A stretch of DNA of 64,000 nucleotides from Leptospira sp. WS92.C1 (GTDB lineage: Bacteria; Spirochaetota; Leptospiria; Leptospirales; Leptospiraceae): the NCBI RefSeq assembly GCF_040833975.1, contig NZ_CP162131.1:343835-407834 (forward strand), written 5' to 3'. Made by a program: the position numbers and the translations under genes. The notes under the pieces were generated by a model. That model was not told where the DNA came from. It worked only from the letters and a program-made list of their open reading frames with translations, and did no database searches. Shown here one piece after another: positions 1 through 13,110 of the stretch (positions are counted from its first letter, which is position 1; each line of letters starts with the position of its first letter).

Positions 1-868
1 AAAAATAGGCCGCAATCAAGATTCCGATGATAAGAATCGCACTTGCAGTAATCGTATTGAGTTCCTTTTCGGACTTTAATAGAAAACTTCCGATGTATAA
101 GATCAGAAAAAGAGGCCCGAGGTTGATCAGATAATTCCAAACCAGTTTATAAAAACTTTCAAACGAATTGCCCCCGTAAAAATCGGTGCTTACCAAAATC
201 GTCAAGAGCCCCAAAAAGATTCCCATATAAATCAATAAAATGAGCTGCGGAATGTTTCTCCGTTTAAAAAAAACGGATTGGTGTTTTTTTCTTTCCCGGA
301 TTCCGATCGTTCCCGCTTTGATCACGAACAAGGTCATCCCGATCAAAAAAACGGAAAAATGCGAAAAGAAACTCGCGAGGATACAAAAGGCGAATAGGAA
401 TATGTCGCTCAACGTCTCCATTCTAAACGCGAGAAAAAGAATCAGAAGAAATACGAGACTGAACAATTCGGGAAAAAAATACAAAGGCATAAAAAAGGTC
501 AACGGAGTGATCGCGGAAAGATATCCCAAAAGATAATGGTTCGGTTTCCATTTTTCTCGCTGAAGAATCAATCCGATCAAATGAATACAAACTGAAAAAA
601 TAAATGCGGATAAAGAATAGAATGCAGTGGTATAGTTGAGACCTGTGACCGACTTCCAAATATCCAAGATGAGAAACGGAAGCGGAGCCTGGTCCGAGAA
701 AAATTTTCCTTCTTCCGTGAGGGAACGAAGATTGGCGAGAACGGACATCGCCTCCGGGTTTAAGGGTTCCCCAAACCAGTTATAGAGCAGGCAAAGGACG
801 ATGGTAAGACCGATCGTCGAGAGAAAGAGGAAGATTGGGTTGGCTTTGTTGCTTCTTTCTAAGTCCAT
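1..868 (-). CDS. Polytopic membrane protein, C-terminus beyond the window
   Basis: The minus-strand frame is open from an ATG at 868 to base 1 with no stop, so only about the first 289 codons are present. The translation begins MDLERSNKANPIFLFLS. It shows a hydrophobic segment near residues 10-28, then a soluble stretch containing LNPEAMSVLANLRSL, then many further membrane segments rich in Phe, Leu and Ile. A long hydrophilic loop after the first membrane helix followed by many helices is the layout of GT-C type glycosyltransferases and related envelope enzymes, but no catalytic motif was recognised, so this is only a suggestion. The gene is divergent from meaA, and the 110-bp gap between them must hold both promoters. 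No clear ribosome binding site precedes the ATG. Confidence 0.72.
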   Translation of the reverse strand, partial: MDLERSNKANPIFLFLSTIGLTIVLCLLYNWFGEPLNPEAMSVLANLRSLTEEGKFFSDQAPLPFLILDIWKSVTGLNYTTAFYSLSAFIFSVCIHLIGLILQREKWKPNHYLLGYLSAITPLTFFMPLYFFPELFSLVFLLILFLAFRMETLSDIFLFAFCILASFFSHFSVFLIGMTLFVIKAGTIGIRERKKHQSVFFKRRNIPQLILLIYMGIFLGLLTILVSTDFYGGNSFESFYKLVWNYLINLGPLFLILYIGSFLLKSEKELNTITASAILIIGILIAAYF

Positions 869-917
869 TGAGGGTCCGTAGGGTTTTTGCGGAAATCAGA
901 GCAAGGATAAAAATTGA

Positions 918-950
<33 letters not shown>

Positions 951-978
951 ATGAGAACCTCGAATCGGGAAAGAATTC

Positions 979-2991
<2,013 letters not shown>

Positions 2992-3011
2992 CGCGTCTTT
3001 TTGGGAACGTC

Positions 3012-3962
<951 letters not shown>

Positions 3963-4146
3963 TTCTGATCCGTCCTTAAGTAAAACCTTATTTGCTTAAA
4001 CAGCGCATTTTTCGAAGGAAAAATGTTAATCGCCTCAGAGTTTATCGTTGCATAGCAACATTCCAGACAAAGAATTTTATCTCGATTCTTTCCTTTATCA
4101 ATAGAAATCGGATGGATTTTGGAAACTGTTCGAGTCGAATCCTCTC

Positions 4147-5943
4147 ATGTCTCAGAAAATCCCATTCTACATTTTTTTTATCTTATCTTTTTGTTTGAAC
4201 ACGATTCTGTTCGCCGATTCCGCTTACCCGGAATTGGTTTGGGAGAAAGTTGAAAGCGAGGATTATCCGCAGCTCGTTCTCCCCGCTCCCGGGGAACAAG
4301 TTCGGACCTTTCAAGGCGCTTTGATCGCGGGCAATTGGTTGTTATGGCCCGCGATTCTTCCAGGCGAATCTGAAAAGGAAAGCCACGGGATTCTTCTTAG
4401 AAACTTAAAAGACGGTTCCGCAAAACGTCTCGATCTAAAAGAACCCGTTCGCGGTTTAGCGTGGGATCGAGAGAAGAATCTAATTTATGCGAGATTGAAA
4501 AAAGAGATCGTGGTGATTGAAAACGGTTCCTTTGAGATCCAAAGACGATTCCCTTTTGTAAATACAGGGTCAGGATGGACGTCTATCGGCGTTTTTCAGG
4601 AAAAGTTATATTCGATCCAGGGAAATACATTCAGTTTTTATGATTTAGAAAATGGAGTCGAAATCGAATCGAAGATACTGCCGATTGCCAAGGTATCACA
4701 GTCGTATGCCTGTTCTGATAAGGAAATTTTTTTTTGGTATACCGAAGGGGATAAAAATCTACATTCTTACAATCCACTCTTAAATACGATCAAGGATCAT
4801 TTCGGGGTCAGGATCGATTCTAAACTTGCCCCGAAGTTGGCTTGTAGAACGGGCGGCTTTGCGGTCTTAGATCCGGAAAAAGGAATTTTTAAGAATCTAG
4901 TCCGGATCGGTGATCAATTTTATCTAACATCCAAAGAGAATCAAATTCTGAAAGGGAATCTGAGTTACCGTTTTTCTCCGCAAAGAGATAAGATTCAATA
5001 CACGTTATCCGTAACTGCAAAGGAAAAAGACAGCCCCGAATCGGAGATCGCGGTCGCGATTCCGCCCAAAGAAACCGCGTATCAAGTTCTGACCGATGAG
5101 TCCGTTTTTAATGACGGAAGTTTTAAAGAGGATCAACAAAACAATCGGACCTTGTTCGTAAAAGTTCCGGCCTTGTCATCGGGACAAACATGGACTCAAA
5201 CCGTTTATTCAGCGAAACTGACGAGATACAATTTGGATTCGGGTCTTTCAAACTTTCAAACTTCTTGGGAAGACTGGAAAGTTCCGGGAAAATGGAAACA
5301 ATTCTTAGAAGACAACTCCGTTTATAAAATCCAAGATCCGAGTATCGTTTCCCTTCGAGATCAGTTGCGTTCCGAATCCGGATCCGTCGAAGGTTATATT
5401 CGCAATGTTTATAAATATATCACAAAGAATATGGTCTATAAACAAGACGGAAAGTTCGACGACGCGCCGGTTGTTTTAAAAAATGGCCACGGCTCGTGCA
5501 CCGAACACAGCTATGCTCAGATCGCACTTTTGAGAAGCGCTGGAATTCCCGCGAGGCTTGTTTGGAATTGGCTACCGGGTGCGACTAACGTTAGTTTCAA
5601 TCATAAGATTGCGGAAGTATGGCATCCTTCGTTCGGCTGGATTCCGATGGAACCGCTTGCCTATCCCAGGGCAAGAGCAGGTTTGACTCACGCAAAACAT
5701 ATCATTTTTGCAGTTTTGAATTCCCCTTTTCATTCGATCATCAAAGGAGGAGACGTTTTGCATTCCTTTACCAAGGCTGCTGGTGGCGCGTCGAGATCCT
5801 TGAGTATCGAACTCACTCCTGAGGTCAGCGTGACTTCCAGAGAAATCGTAGAACAAGATTCTTCATTTAAGGAATTGTATGAGAAGGCCAAAGAGATTCG
5901 AAATAAAGTGATCGATAAGGACGATGGCAGAAGTGTAGAATAA
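4147..5943 (+). CDS. Exported transglutaminase-like protein
   Basis: A protein of 598 residues. It starts with a signal peptide (MSQKIPFYIFFILSFCLNTILFAD) and then has about 380 residues of beta-rich sequence without a recognised family, perhaps a propeller, since short strands with recurring aromatic residues are visible. A transglutaminase-like core follows at about 410-510. The core shows GHGSCTEHSYAQIALLRSAG with Cys451 as candidate nucleophile, His486 in FNHKIAEVW, and Glu502 in GWIPMEPL at the place where most family members have Asp. The protein should act in the periplasm or at the surface. Family members include proteases, amidases and cross-linking enzymes, so the reaction is unknown. 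It lies 184 bp after meaB and probably has its own promoter. Confidence 0.8.
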   Translation: MSQKIPFYIFFILSFCLNTILFADSAYPELVWEKVESEDYPQLVLPAPGEQVRTFQGALIAGNWLLWPAILPGESEKESHGILLRNLKDGSAKRLDLKEPVRGLAWDREKNLIYARLKKEIVVIENGSFEIQRRFPFVNTGSGWTSIGVFQEKLYSIQGNTFSFYDLENGVEIESKILPIAKVSQSYACSDKEIFFWYTEGDKNLHSYNPLLNTIKDHFGVRIDSKLAPKLACRTGGFAVLDPEKGIFKNLVRIGDQFYLTSKENQILKGNLSYRFSPQRDKIQYTLSVTAKEKDSPESEIAVAIPPKETAYQVLTDESVFNDGSFKEDQQNNRTLFVKVPALSSGQTWTQTVYSAKLTRYNLDSGLSNFQTSWEDWKVPGKWKQFLEDNSVYKIQDPSIVSLRDQLRSESGSVEGYIRNVYKYITKNMVYKQDGKFDDAPVVLKNGHGSCTEHSYAQIALLRSAGIPARLVWNWLPGATNVSFNHKIAEVWHPSFGWIPMEPLAYPRARAGLTHAKHIIFAVLNSPFHSIIKGGDVLHSFTKAAGGASRSLSIELTPEVSVTSREIVEQDSSFKELYEKAKEIRNKVIDKDDGRSVE

Positions 5944-6019
5944 AGAATGGCCGCAGTCCTGTCGGCCTTCGCGGGACTTTGGATTAAAGTAATTATTTTG
6001 CGACAAGGTATTTTAGATT

Positions 6020-6556
6020 TTATGAATCATATCTGTGTGGGTCGTAAGAAAATCTGTTCTTTAACGGGTTTGGTTTGAAATAGAACTCCCTTGAAATTAA
6101 GTTTTGCCGTAGATCTAAGGTCCAGATCATCCTGTAAGACTCGTGAAATATAGGAACTCCTCGATTTAAAGTTTCCACGATAGAATCCCCGACCCCGATA
6201 TCATCCAACCAAAGCATATAATTAAAAAGATAACACCGCGAAACACCATGCGCTGCGGCTAAGGCTCCCAAAACGGACCAAGCCCCGGTATTGACCCGAA
6301 TGCTCATTTTCCTCAACTTCCCGACATTCCGATTGTATAAAATTTTACCTCCTTTCCAATGTAATCTTTTCATAGAAGCGACATACTTAGTATATCTTCT
6401 CAACAAATACGGAAGTTTCCCAGGAAGTAGTTTTCTCTTTGTATCATCCAACTGATTCCAATAGGATTCGGGAATCAAAATAGAATCCACACTCATGCGC
6501 CCTTCGATTAAAGCCGATTGAATTCTTCTTTCTGAATTTAACAGTAACGTTTCCAT
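6020..6556 (-). CDS. DUF1564 family protein, copy 1
   Basis: A 178-residue basic protein of the DUF1564 family, which I know only from Leptospira, where it occurs in many copies; its function is unknown. Characteristic parts are LLNSERRIQSALIE at the N-terminus, a basic central region (LPYLLRRYTKYVASMKRLHW), and the conserved VLGALAAAHGVSRCYLFNYMLWLDDIGVG block followed by a segment rich in aromatic residues. The HGVSRCYLFNYML helix-rich part could be a DNA-binding fold, but that is a guess. A paralogue with the same architecture lies at 25573-26100. It stands alone between two plus-strand genes. Confidence 0.8.
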   Translation of the reverse strand: METLLLNSERRIQSALIEGRMSVDSILIPESYWNQLDDTKRKLLPGKLPYLLRRYTKYVASMKRLHWKGGKILYNRNVGKLRKMSIRVNTGAWSVLGALAAAHGVSRCYLFNYMLWLDDIGVGDSIVETLNRGVPIFHESYRMIWTLDLRQNLISREFYFKPNPLKNRFSYDPHRYDS

Positions 6557-6681
6557 ACTTGAATACGGTTCTTACTACTGAACGTTTGAAACAAATTTGA
6601 AGATTTTTTTCACTCGAGATTCTTCTTTCCGACATTACTTATCCTTGACATCGGAAATTTATTTCTTACCCTTCATTCCCT

Positions 6682-7896
6682 ATGAATTACTTCAAAATCG
6701 CATTTTCTTTTTTGATCCTCTACTTTTTATCTTTGCCCTTATTCGCACAAACTTTAGAACACCCAAATCATGCAATCGGCGAAGAGCTTCTTAAAATTTC
6801 AAAACGAGCCAATCTGCCGGATGCGACTTTTTCCGGAAACGGAATAAAGGCCGTCGCAATCGTAGGTGATGTCGATGGAGATTCCGGAAGCGGGACCTTG
6901 GGTTACATTAAGAATATGCAGGATGTCACAAAGGTCCTTCGAGCTCGCGGAGTAAAAGTCACAGAATTCTATAGTCCTAAAACTTCTTGGGACCAAATTA
7001 AGGAATCGGTTCGCGGCGCCAGTTTTGTTCTCTATGCGGGACATGGAGTCGGAAGCAATCTAACGGATTCCCCCTATCATCAAACGTATGTGGGAGGTTT
7101 TTCGCTCAAAGGAAAATTCGTTTCCAACAATGAGGTGGAAACTTCTTTAAGACCCGCACCCGGTGCAATCATTCTATTACTCGGCGCGTGTTTTGCCGCG
7201 GGCAATATGGCCTACGATATGGGCGTTATCGACGCGGAAGAAACAAAACACAGAGTCTCCATGTATTCCGCTCCGTTCTTAAAAGCCGGATTCCAAGGTT
7301 ATTATGCGACTTGGGCTCCTTGGACCGCTCAGAGTATCGTTGCCGAACTTTTTACAGGAAAAGATTTCGGTTCCACATATGATACTCAGACAAATCTTTC
7401 GGAAGTTACAAAACTCGACCACCCAGCTTACTCAAGTGGAAAATTATTTTATCATAAAGGCAAACGAGGTTCGCAAGTGATCTTTGATTATGCGTTTGCG
7501 GGTAATCCCAACATCACCCTTTCCAACCAAGTTGGAGAAATATCCAAACTTCCGGAGACAACGAGTCTTACTCCGGAAGAACAGATCGCAAAAAACAACG
7601 CCCTGATCAAAGCCGTTTTTAAAAAGGATCTTAAGACATCGCTACGTTTGTTAAACGAAGGTGCGGATCCAAATTCTAAAACTAAGGGATGGGGAATTCT
7701 TCATCTCTCCGTCTATTTCGATCTGCCCGAACTTGTAAAAACTCTTTTAGATAAAAAAGCGGATCCGAATTATCAAGTAGACGGATATACCGCCCTCTCC
7801 CTCGCGACCGCTTACGAAAGATTTGCAATCATTCCTTTGTTGGAAGCGGCAGGCGGGACAAAATCCAGATCGACTTCCGGAAAGCCAAAACCGTAA
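6682..7896 (+). CDS. Exported caspase-like protein with C-terminal ankyrin repeats
   Basis: A 404-residue protein with a signal peptide (MNYFKIAFSFLILYFLSLPLFAQ) and two parts. Residues 40 to about 285 look like a clan CD (caspase/gingipain-like) fold: an early strand AIVGDVDGD, a His motif FVLYAGHG with His121, and a Cys motif IILLLGACFAAGN with Cys170, in the order and context expected for a His-Cys dyad. Residues about 310-395 hold two to three ankyrin repeats (LLNEGADPNSKTKGWGILHLSV and LLDKKADPNYQVDGYTALSLA). Export suggests action in the periplasm or outside the cell. Substrate and activation are unknown, and an inactive paralogue is possible. The gene stands alone, convergent with the next one. 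Confidence 0.75.
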   Translation: MNYFKIAFSFLILYFLSLPLFAQTLEHPNHAIGEELLKISKRANLPDATFSGNGIKAVAIVGDVDGDSGSGTLGYIKNMQDVTKVLRARGVKVTEFYSPKTSWDQIKESVRGASFVLYAGHGVGSNLTDSPYHQTYVGGFSLKGKFVSNNEVETSLRPAPGAIILLLGACFAAGNMAYDMGVIDAEETKHRVSMYSAPFLKAGFQGYYATWAPWTAQSIVAELFTGKDFGSTYDTQTNLSEVTKLDHPAYSSGKLFYHKGKRGSQVIFDYAFAGNPNITLSNQVGEISKLPETTSLTPEEQIAKNNALIKAVFKKDLKTSLRLLNEGADPNSKTKGWGILHLSVYFDLPELVKTLLDKKADPNYQVDGYTALSLATAYERFAIIPLLEAAGGTKSRSTSGKPKP

Positions 7897-7897
7897 G

Positions 7898-8548
7898 TTA
7901 CCGAAGAAGTTTGAAAGCATGTGTCCAAGATTGAGAAAGAAAACCCGGAATGCACCAAAGAATACAAAGCGGTTCGATCGCCCTAGCAGCCTCTACCTTT
8001 CCAAGATCCTCGATCTCCCACCCGAAAAGATCTAGAATATCTTTTACTTCCTTTTTTGCGGAATCTTCGTTTCCGCAGATAAACATAGTGGGAGTTCCGC
8101 TCTTCAATTGCGGATTTACCATCAAAGCATTTCCGACCGAATTGAAACATTTCACGAAATTTGCCTTCGGAAATTCTTTTTGCAATCCTTCCATTAGAGA
8201 TTCATTGTATGTTGTAAAATAATTCAAGACCCCATGCACAGGAGGTTCTTCGGAAATCGGATTGGTCGTATCGATGATTGTTTTTCCATTTAAAGAATTA
8301 CCTCCGGCCATACTTAAAACTTCGGATGCAACCTTGCCTTTCACCGCTAATACAAGAATTTCCCCAAAATGAGCCGCATCCTCAAAAGATCCGATCGATG
8401 CCTTCGATCCCGCCTTGGACAACCATTCCGTTAATTTTCCGGATTCTCTTGTTCCTATTTTTACATCCGCACCATACTTTAAGAACCCGTTTGCAAGTGT
8501 CTGACCTACACTTCCGGATCCTAAAATTCCTATTTTCTTACCTTTCAT
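7898..8548 (-). CDS. NADPH-dependent F420-reductase-like oxidoreductase
   Basis: A Rossmann-fold NADP-binding protein of 216 residues. The N-terminus has a dinucleotide motif GILGSGSVGQTLANGFLKYG followed by IGTRESGKL, the arrangement of the NADP-oxidoreductase, coenzyme F420-dependent family. I chose the ATG at 8548 (MKGKKIGILGSG) because GGGAG stands 5 nt upstream; an in-frame GTG at 8566 would add six residues that precede the nucleotide-binding strand for no visible reason. Members of this family reduce diverse small substrates or F420, and Leptospira is not known to make F420, so the physiological substrate is unknown. It is convergent with the caspase-like gene, with one base between the stops. 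Confidence 0.8.
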   Translation of the reverse strand: MKGKKIGILGSGSVGQTLANGFLKYGADVKIGTRESGKLTEWLSKAGSKASIGSFEDAAHFGEILVLAVKGKVASEVLSMAGGNSLNGKTIIDTTNPISEEPPVHGVLNYFTTYNESLMEGLQKEFPKANFVKCFNSVGNALMVNPQLKSGTPTMFICGNEDSAKKEVKDILDLFGWEIEDLGKVEAARAIEPLCILWCIPGFLSQSWTHAFKLLR

Positions 8549-8794
8549 AATTTCTCCCGCTACCACTTACATTTAAGAATCTATGGCAACAATTCATCAC
8601 ACATGCTTTTTTTTGTAGAAGTCCGCTCTCTGAATCCTGCAAAATAGACATTCTTCTTTGAAAAGTTCGAACGGCTCAAGATAAAAACCGAAACAATTAC
8701 GGTTTGAATTCGGGATTTTTTCGGAATTTCCAAACTTTTCTGCAACAAGAAATCCTAAAAACGCTCTTATTTTTCAAATAGGAGCTAATACTAA

Positions 8795-9610
<816 letters not shown>

Positions 9611-9630
9611 GCTGCTCGTGTGTCTATCAA

Positions 9631-9660
9631 AGCCCGTCATCAAACGGGCTTTTTATTTTT
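9631..9660 (+). terminator. Rho-independent terminator after the desaturase
   Basis: A perfect 7-bp stem AGCCCGT/ACGGGCT with a 6-nt loop is followed on the plus strand by TTTTATTTTT. It begins 20 bp after the desaturase stop and overlaps the end of the convergent gene by two bases. Confidence 0.9.
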
Positions 9661-10132
9661 AATCCAAATTCTCCAAATCCTTCAAAACTTCTTCTTCGTA
9701 ATTCTTTCTAAGCAAACTTAAAAAATTTTCCGGAAGTTCGATCTTATCGTTTAATATTAAGGAAAATAATTCGTTTAATAATTCGGAATCTTCAAAACCC
9801 GTAAATAACCATTCCAACAATTCCAAAGCGAGATCCATTTTTCCTTCGATTGCAATCATCGTTCTGAATTCGCTAACGATTTCTTTTCTTTTTCCCGCTT
9901 TTAAAAATCCTCGAATTTTCTCGGGATATAAACTCATCAACGTTTGTTTTTTTGCATTCGGAGTAAAAACAAACTGTTTCTGATCCGCAGTCAAATGGGA
10001 AAGGACCGCGGTTTCCGCAGCTTGTTCTAAAATCCCTTGATCTTTAAGAGTTCGAAGTAAGACTTCTCCCAATAAAAAATCCTGAAACGGGCGAAACGGA
10101 AACCCGGAATTAGCCGCAACATCCGAAGTCAT
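9659..10132 (-). CDS. Hypothetical helical protein coupled to a GHKL ATPase
   Basis: A 157-residue, mostly helical, acidic protein without a recognised domain or signal peptide. Its start overlaps the stop of the upstream GHKL ATPase gene by 4 nt (ATGA at 10129-10132), so the two are translated together and probably act together. Leu-rich segments such as [13 protein letters not shown] and [11 protein letters not shown] suggest a helical bundle. No function is assigned. Confidence 0.7.
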   Translation of the reverse strand: MTSDVAANSGFPFRPFQDFLLGEVLLRTLKDQGILEQAAETAVLSHLTADQKQFVFTPNAKKQTLMSLYPEKIRGFLKAGKRKEIVSEFRTMIAIEGKMDLALELLEWLFTGFEDSELLNELFSLILNDKIELPENFLSLLRKNYEEEVLKDLENLD

Positions 10133-11088
10133 TCCTTTTCGATCTCCACCTGTTTTCGAACCGTTTCAAACAAACTTTCCAATTCTCCGTGTGAGAATTC
10201 GCGGGTCGGCTCAAAGGAACAAAAAACGGTTCTGTAATACTTGTCTTTATGTACGAGATAAAAACCTGCCTCTTCCATAAGCGTTCTGAGTTTTGTTTCT
10301 CTGGAAGCGGTGACTACAATCGTAACCGAAGAGAGTTTACTCTTACGGTGATCAATGTGGAAATAACAAAGGGCTTCTTCCGGATCCAACCGATCGATCT
10401 CTTCCTTGATCTCGTCAAAACTCGTAACGTCCCTCGGTCCTTTCGGATCCCTGTAATTGATCAAAACACGTTTGAAGTAGTGGACCTTCTCTCCTTCCGG
10501 AGTGATTTCCACTCCGTTTAGAACACGTCTTTCGTCCGCGAGTTCTTTCATCAGGAATTCTCCCCTGCCCCGAGAACTTTCGATATCAAAAAGTTCGGAC
10601 GAAAAATCACCTCGTTTTACGTTCTCGTTGATCTGAGAAAGGGTGTATTTCATCCCGGGTTGCATCTCATGTTTAAAGGACATTTTGAAAAATGGATTTA
10701 CAACTTCATTATGTAATTCTAATTCGATTTCGGCGTATTTACCCTGTCCGTGTTCCACAATATTTTGTGTGGCTTCAGTGGCAATGATCCGAATCGTATC
10801 CGGGTCAAGACCGGCTAACGAGGAATAACGGTGTACAAAATTTTTAATTTCATACAGGGTTCCCAAACTTTCATCGATTCTTCCGCGAATTTCGTTTTGG
10901 ACGATCTCCTCCCGAAAAATTCTGGCATAGTATCGCACGCTCGCCATTCCCTTTTTCAAATAAGGGGATTGAGCGGTGTTTTCTATCTGGCGTTTGAGTC
11001 TTTTGTTTTCATCTTCTAATTCTTGAATTCGTTTCTCTTCTGGGGACATCATAAAGCTCTTTTTTTTTCTGTAGCGATATTTTCGCAT
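10129..11088 (-). CDS. GHKL (HATPase_c) ATP-binding protein, anti-sigma-kinase-like
   Basis: A protein of up to 319 residues. It has a short basic N-terminus, a coiled coil ([18 protein letters not shown]), and then an ATP-binding domain resembling RsbW/SpoIIAB-type kinases. The N-box is in [17 protein letters not shown] and a glycine-rich lid in [16 protein letters not shown]. There is no histidine phospho-acceptor domain and no membrane segment. Such proteins usually phosphorylate STAS-domain partners or sequester a sigma factor; a STAS protein lies 2 kb away at 13107. The last 90 residues (after about 225) form an additional domain of unknown type. The start is uncertain: ATG at 11088, or the ATG pair at 11052/11049 just before SPEEKRIQ, with GAG 5 nt upstream. 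Confidence 0.72.
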   Translation of the reverse strand: MRKYRYRKKKSFMMSPEEKRIQELEDENKRLKRQIENTAQSPYLKKGMASVRYYARIFREEIVQNEIRGRIDESLGTLYEIKNFVHRYSSLAGLDPDTIRIIATEATQNIVEHGQGKYAEIELELHNEVVNPFFKMSFKHEMQPGMKYTLSQINENVKRGDFSSELFDIESSRGRGEFLMKELADERRVLNGVEITPEGEKVHYFKRVLINYRDPKGPRDVTSFDEIKEEIDRLDPEEALCYFHIDHRKSKLSSVTIVVTASRETKLRTLMEEAGFYLVHKDKYYRTVFCSFEPTREFSHGELESLFETVRKQVEIEKE

Positions 11089-11477
11089 TTCCGATCGCCA
11101 AACCGGTAGATTTCTAAACTAACTTTAGATGCTATAGGTTCAAGTGATAATTCGTCTTTGACGCTGAAAAAACAAAATGGGTCGTTTTCTATAAATCCTC
11201 TTCGTAACAACCGAACGGAGCCGGCTTTACCGAAAAATTCTTGATCGTTTCAAATCAGAAAAAAATAAAATACCGAATACCCAACGCGATTTTTATGTGT
11301 TTCAGATAAAAATGTTCTTAATTCTAAGCGCAAGTCAATTGTTTCTGTTGCGGATCCCCGCAATCCCTTTTATCCAAATGATCGATCGAATCAAAAACGA
11401 ACCCAGGATAAACGCGAGCTCGACAAATCCCTATACTTTCAAAAAAACTCAGACATAAGGAAGAAACAATTCGTTTG
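11089..11477. other. Intergenic region, divergent promoters expected
   Basis: About 390 bp between two divergent genes. It is AT-rich and must contain a promoter in each direction, but I see no strong -35/-10 pair, hairpin or repeat. An antisense open frame across its right end is judged non-coding. Confidence 0.4.
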
Positions 11478-11894
11478 ATGCTCAAAGAGTTGGAACCCGT
11501 TTCCAAAACTCTTTCGATCTTGAAAACGGGTTTCTTCAATCGCGGATTACTTGACTTTCAAAGAAATGATTTTCTTGGGATCATGAAACAATATGATCCT
11601 TCGATCTTCGAAGCGATCTTTTCTTCCGGAAAAGTTGTGTATCGTTTTCATAGACCCAGCGATTTCGAAGATAAAATTCTTCTCAATCACCCCGAGTCCG
11701 AGAAAACATTTATGAACGAGGGTCAAACCCCATTCTTACGATTGGTGGAACTTTCAAACGGAGACCCCACTGACCCGGAGCGGCTTTTAAAAAACGAGGA
11801 CGAAGTTGCAGACGATCTATATATTATTAAAATTGAACATAAAATGAAATCGGAACCTCTTCGCTCCAGAGAATCGGAAAATTCCGCAATCTAA
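11478..11894 (+). CDS. Hypothetical protein
   Basis: A 138-residue soluble protein (MLKELEPVSKTLSILKTGF at its start) with no recognised domain. Its charged composition and the Leptospira-like codon use of its neighbours make it a probable real gene. The AAGGAAG stretch at about 11457-11463 could serve as ribosome binding site for either the TTG at 11475 or the ATG at 11478; the ATG is preferred. The C-terminal 25 residues are very polar and probably disordered. No function is suggested by its surroundings. Confidence 0.55.
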   Translation: MLKELEPVSKTLSILKTGFFNRGLLDFQRNDFLGIMKQYDPSIFEAIFSSGKVVYRFHRPSDFEDKILLNHPESEKTFMNEGQTPFLRLVELSNGDPTDPERLLKNEDEVADDLYIIKIEHKMKSEPLRSRESENSAI

Positions 11895-12210
11895 AACATT
11901 TCGTGAAACTTTATAGACTCGCAGAAAACCGACCCAAGTACAATCGATCATGACCACTCTCAAAGTTTTGGTCTCGGAAAAAGGATCCAAAGACGAGGAC
12001 AGGGATCAGAACGTGTCTTTCAAATTACCGAATACATATTTATTTTCGAACGCTTTCAAAAGAAGTCCAACCTTCAGTTTAAGAAAACTCTTTACACAGA
12101 ACTTCCTTTTTTAAAGTCGGGTTCTCATTTTAAAATTTACGGCACAAAAGGTCGAGCCCGGTTAAAAATGGGTTTCTGTTTTCAACCTAATCCTATACTT
12201 AGATCATTCC
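11895..12210. other. Intergenic region with no confident gene
   Basis: About 315 bp. One 54-codon frame starts at an ATG at 11950 (MTTLKVLVSEKGSKDED) and ends near 12113, but it lacks a ribosome binding site and a recognisable family, so it is not called. No terminator hairpin or repeat was seen. Confidence 0.4.
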
Positions 12211-13110
12211 ATGTCCTTCGAAAGATTCCAATCCATAAAACGTGTTCTCATTTTGGGAAAACGGACCAAGTTCGAATTGGATTTGGAAGAATGGGGTTCG
12301 CTCGAAGCGATTCAAAAAATATACAAAATTCAAAACGATTCGTTCGCAAGAATTCACGAATCTCATCTCAGACAAATTAAAAATCGAGAAATCCTAAAAG
12401 GACTTTTTCCCGAGGGCACATTCATCTTTCGAAAGTCTATGGAAGACCATCCTCCCGGCGATTATGACCTTGTCATCGCACTCGGAGGAGACAATCATTT
12501 CACATATGTGGCACACCACGCGGTGGATACCCTTGTATTGGGCTGTAATTCCGACCCTCCCACATCCGTAGGCGCGCTACTCTCCTTTCATATAGAAGAT
12601 ATCAAAGAAGCCCTTATCAATGGCTGGAAAAACGCGATGATAGAAGAATGGCCTTTGATTTCGGTAAAAATCCATTATCCCGATGGTCGAAAGATAAGCA
12701 CTCTACAGGGAATCAGCGAAATTTCGATACGAAACAACAGTCCGGATCTGACCAGCCGTTTTCTTATCTGTCATGGAAATACAATGGAAGAGCAGAAATG
12801 TTCCGGACTTCTTGTTTATACCGGCGCCGGCTCAACGGGTTGGGTTATGTCTTGCGAAAATACGGACACAAATTTTGACAAACAATCCCCCTTTTTTAAA
12901 GTCTATTGTAGGGAACTTCGAAAAAAAGAACATACTCAATATACTCTCGATCATTTTACGGTAACCGATAGTTTTAGTTTGATTTCGGAAATGAAAGGAG
13001 GAATCTCGATCGATTCCTTAGCGGAAACGATTTACGATTTCCCCCCGGGTGCAAAAGCTGAATTCAGTCTCTCAGAAAAAAAATTACATGTAGTGGTTCG
13101 TAAGTTATGA
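12211..13110 (+). CDS. NAD kinase-like protein
   Basis: A 299-residue protein of the ATP-NAD kinase superfamily. It has the family's GGD motif in [17 protein letters not shown] and the later glycine-rich TGAGSTGW segment in [14 protein letters not shown]. The first motif is normally GGDGT; here the second glycine is Asn, and the region after it is unusual, so substrate or activity may differ from housekeeping NAD kinase (NAD to NADP). The stop overlaps the start of the STAS-domain gene by 4 nt (ATGA at 13107-13110), which ties the two together. It could be a second NAD kinase, a diacylglycerol-kinase-like enzyme or a non-catalytic regulator. Confidence 0.72.
   Translation: MSFERFQSIKRVLILGKRTKFELDLEEWGSLEAIQKIYKIQNDSFARIHESHLRQIKNREILKGLFPEGTFIFRKSMEDHPPGDYDLVIALGGDNHFTYVAHHAVDTLVLGCNSDPPTSVGALLSFHIEDIKEALINGWKNAMIEEWPLISVKIHYPDGRKISTLQGISEISIRNNSPDLTSRFLICHGNTMEEQKCSGLLVYTGAGSTGWVMSCENTDTNFDKQSPFFKVYCRELRKKEHTQYTLDHFTVTDSFSLISEMKGGISIDSLAETIYDFPPGAKAEFSLSEKKLHVVVRKL

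Noticed and set aside
240..536. Plus-strand open frame of 98 codons at the left end
   Set aside because: Opposite the incomplete membrane protein, whose frame is open over 868 bases with clear transmembrane segments; the plus-strand product is a basic artefact.
5944..5985. Possible hairpin AGTCC/GGACT after the transglutaminase-like gene
   Set aside because: The stem is short with a long loop and no T-run follows, so it is not called as a terminator.
11950..12113. Short plus-strand frame of 54 codons
   Set aside because: No ribosome binding site, no domain, and too short to judge; could be a remnant.
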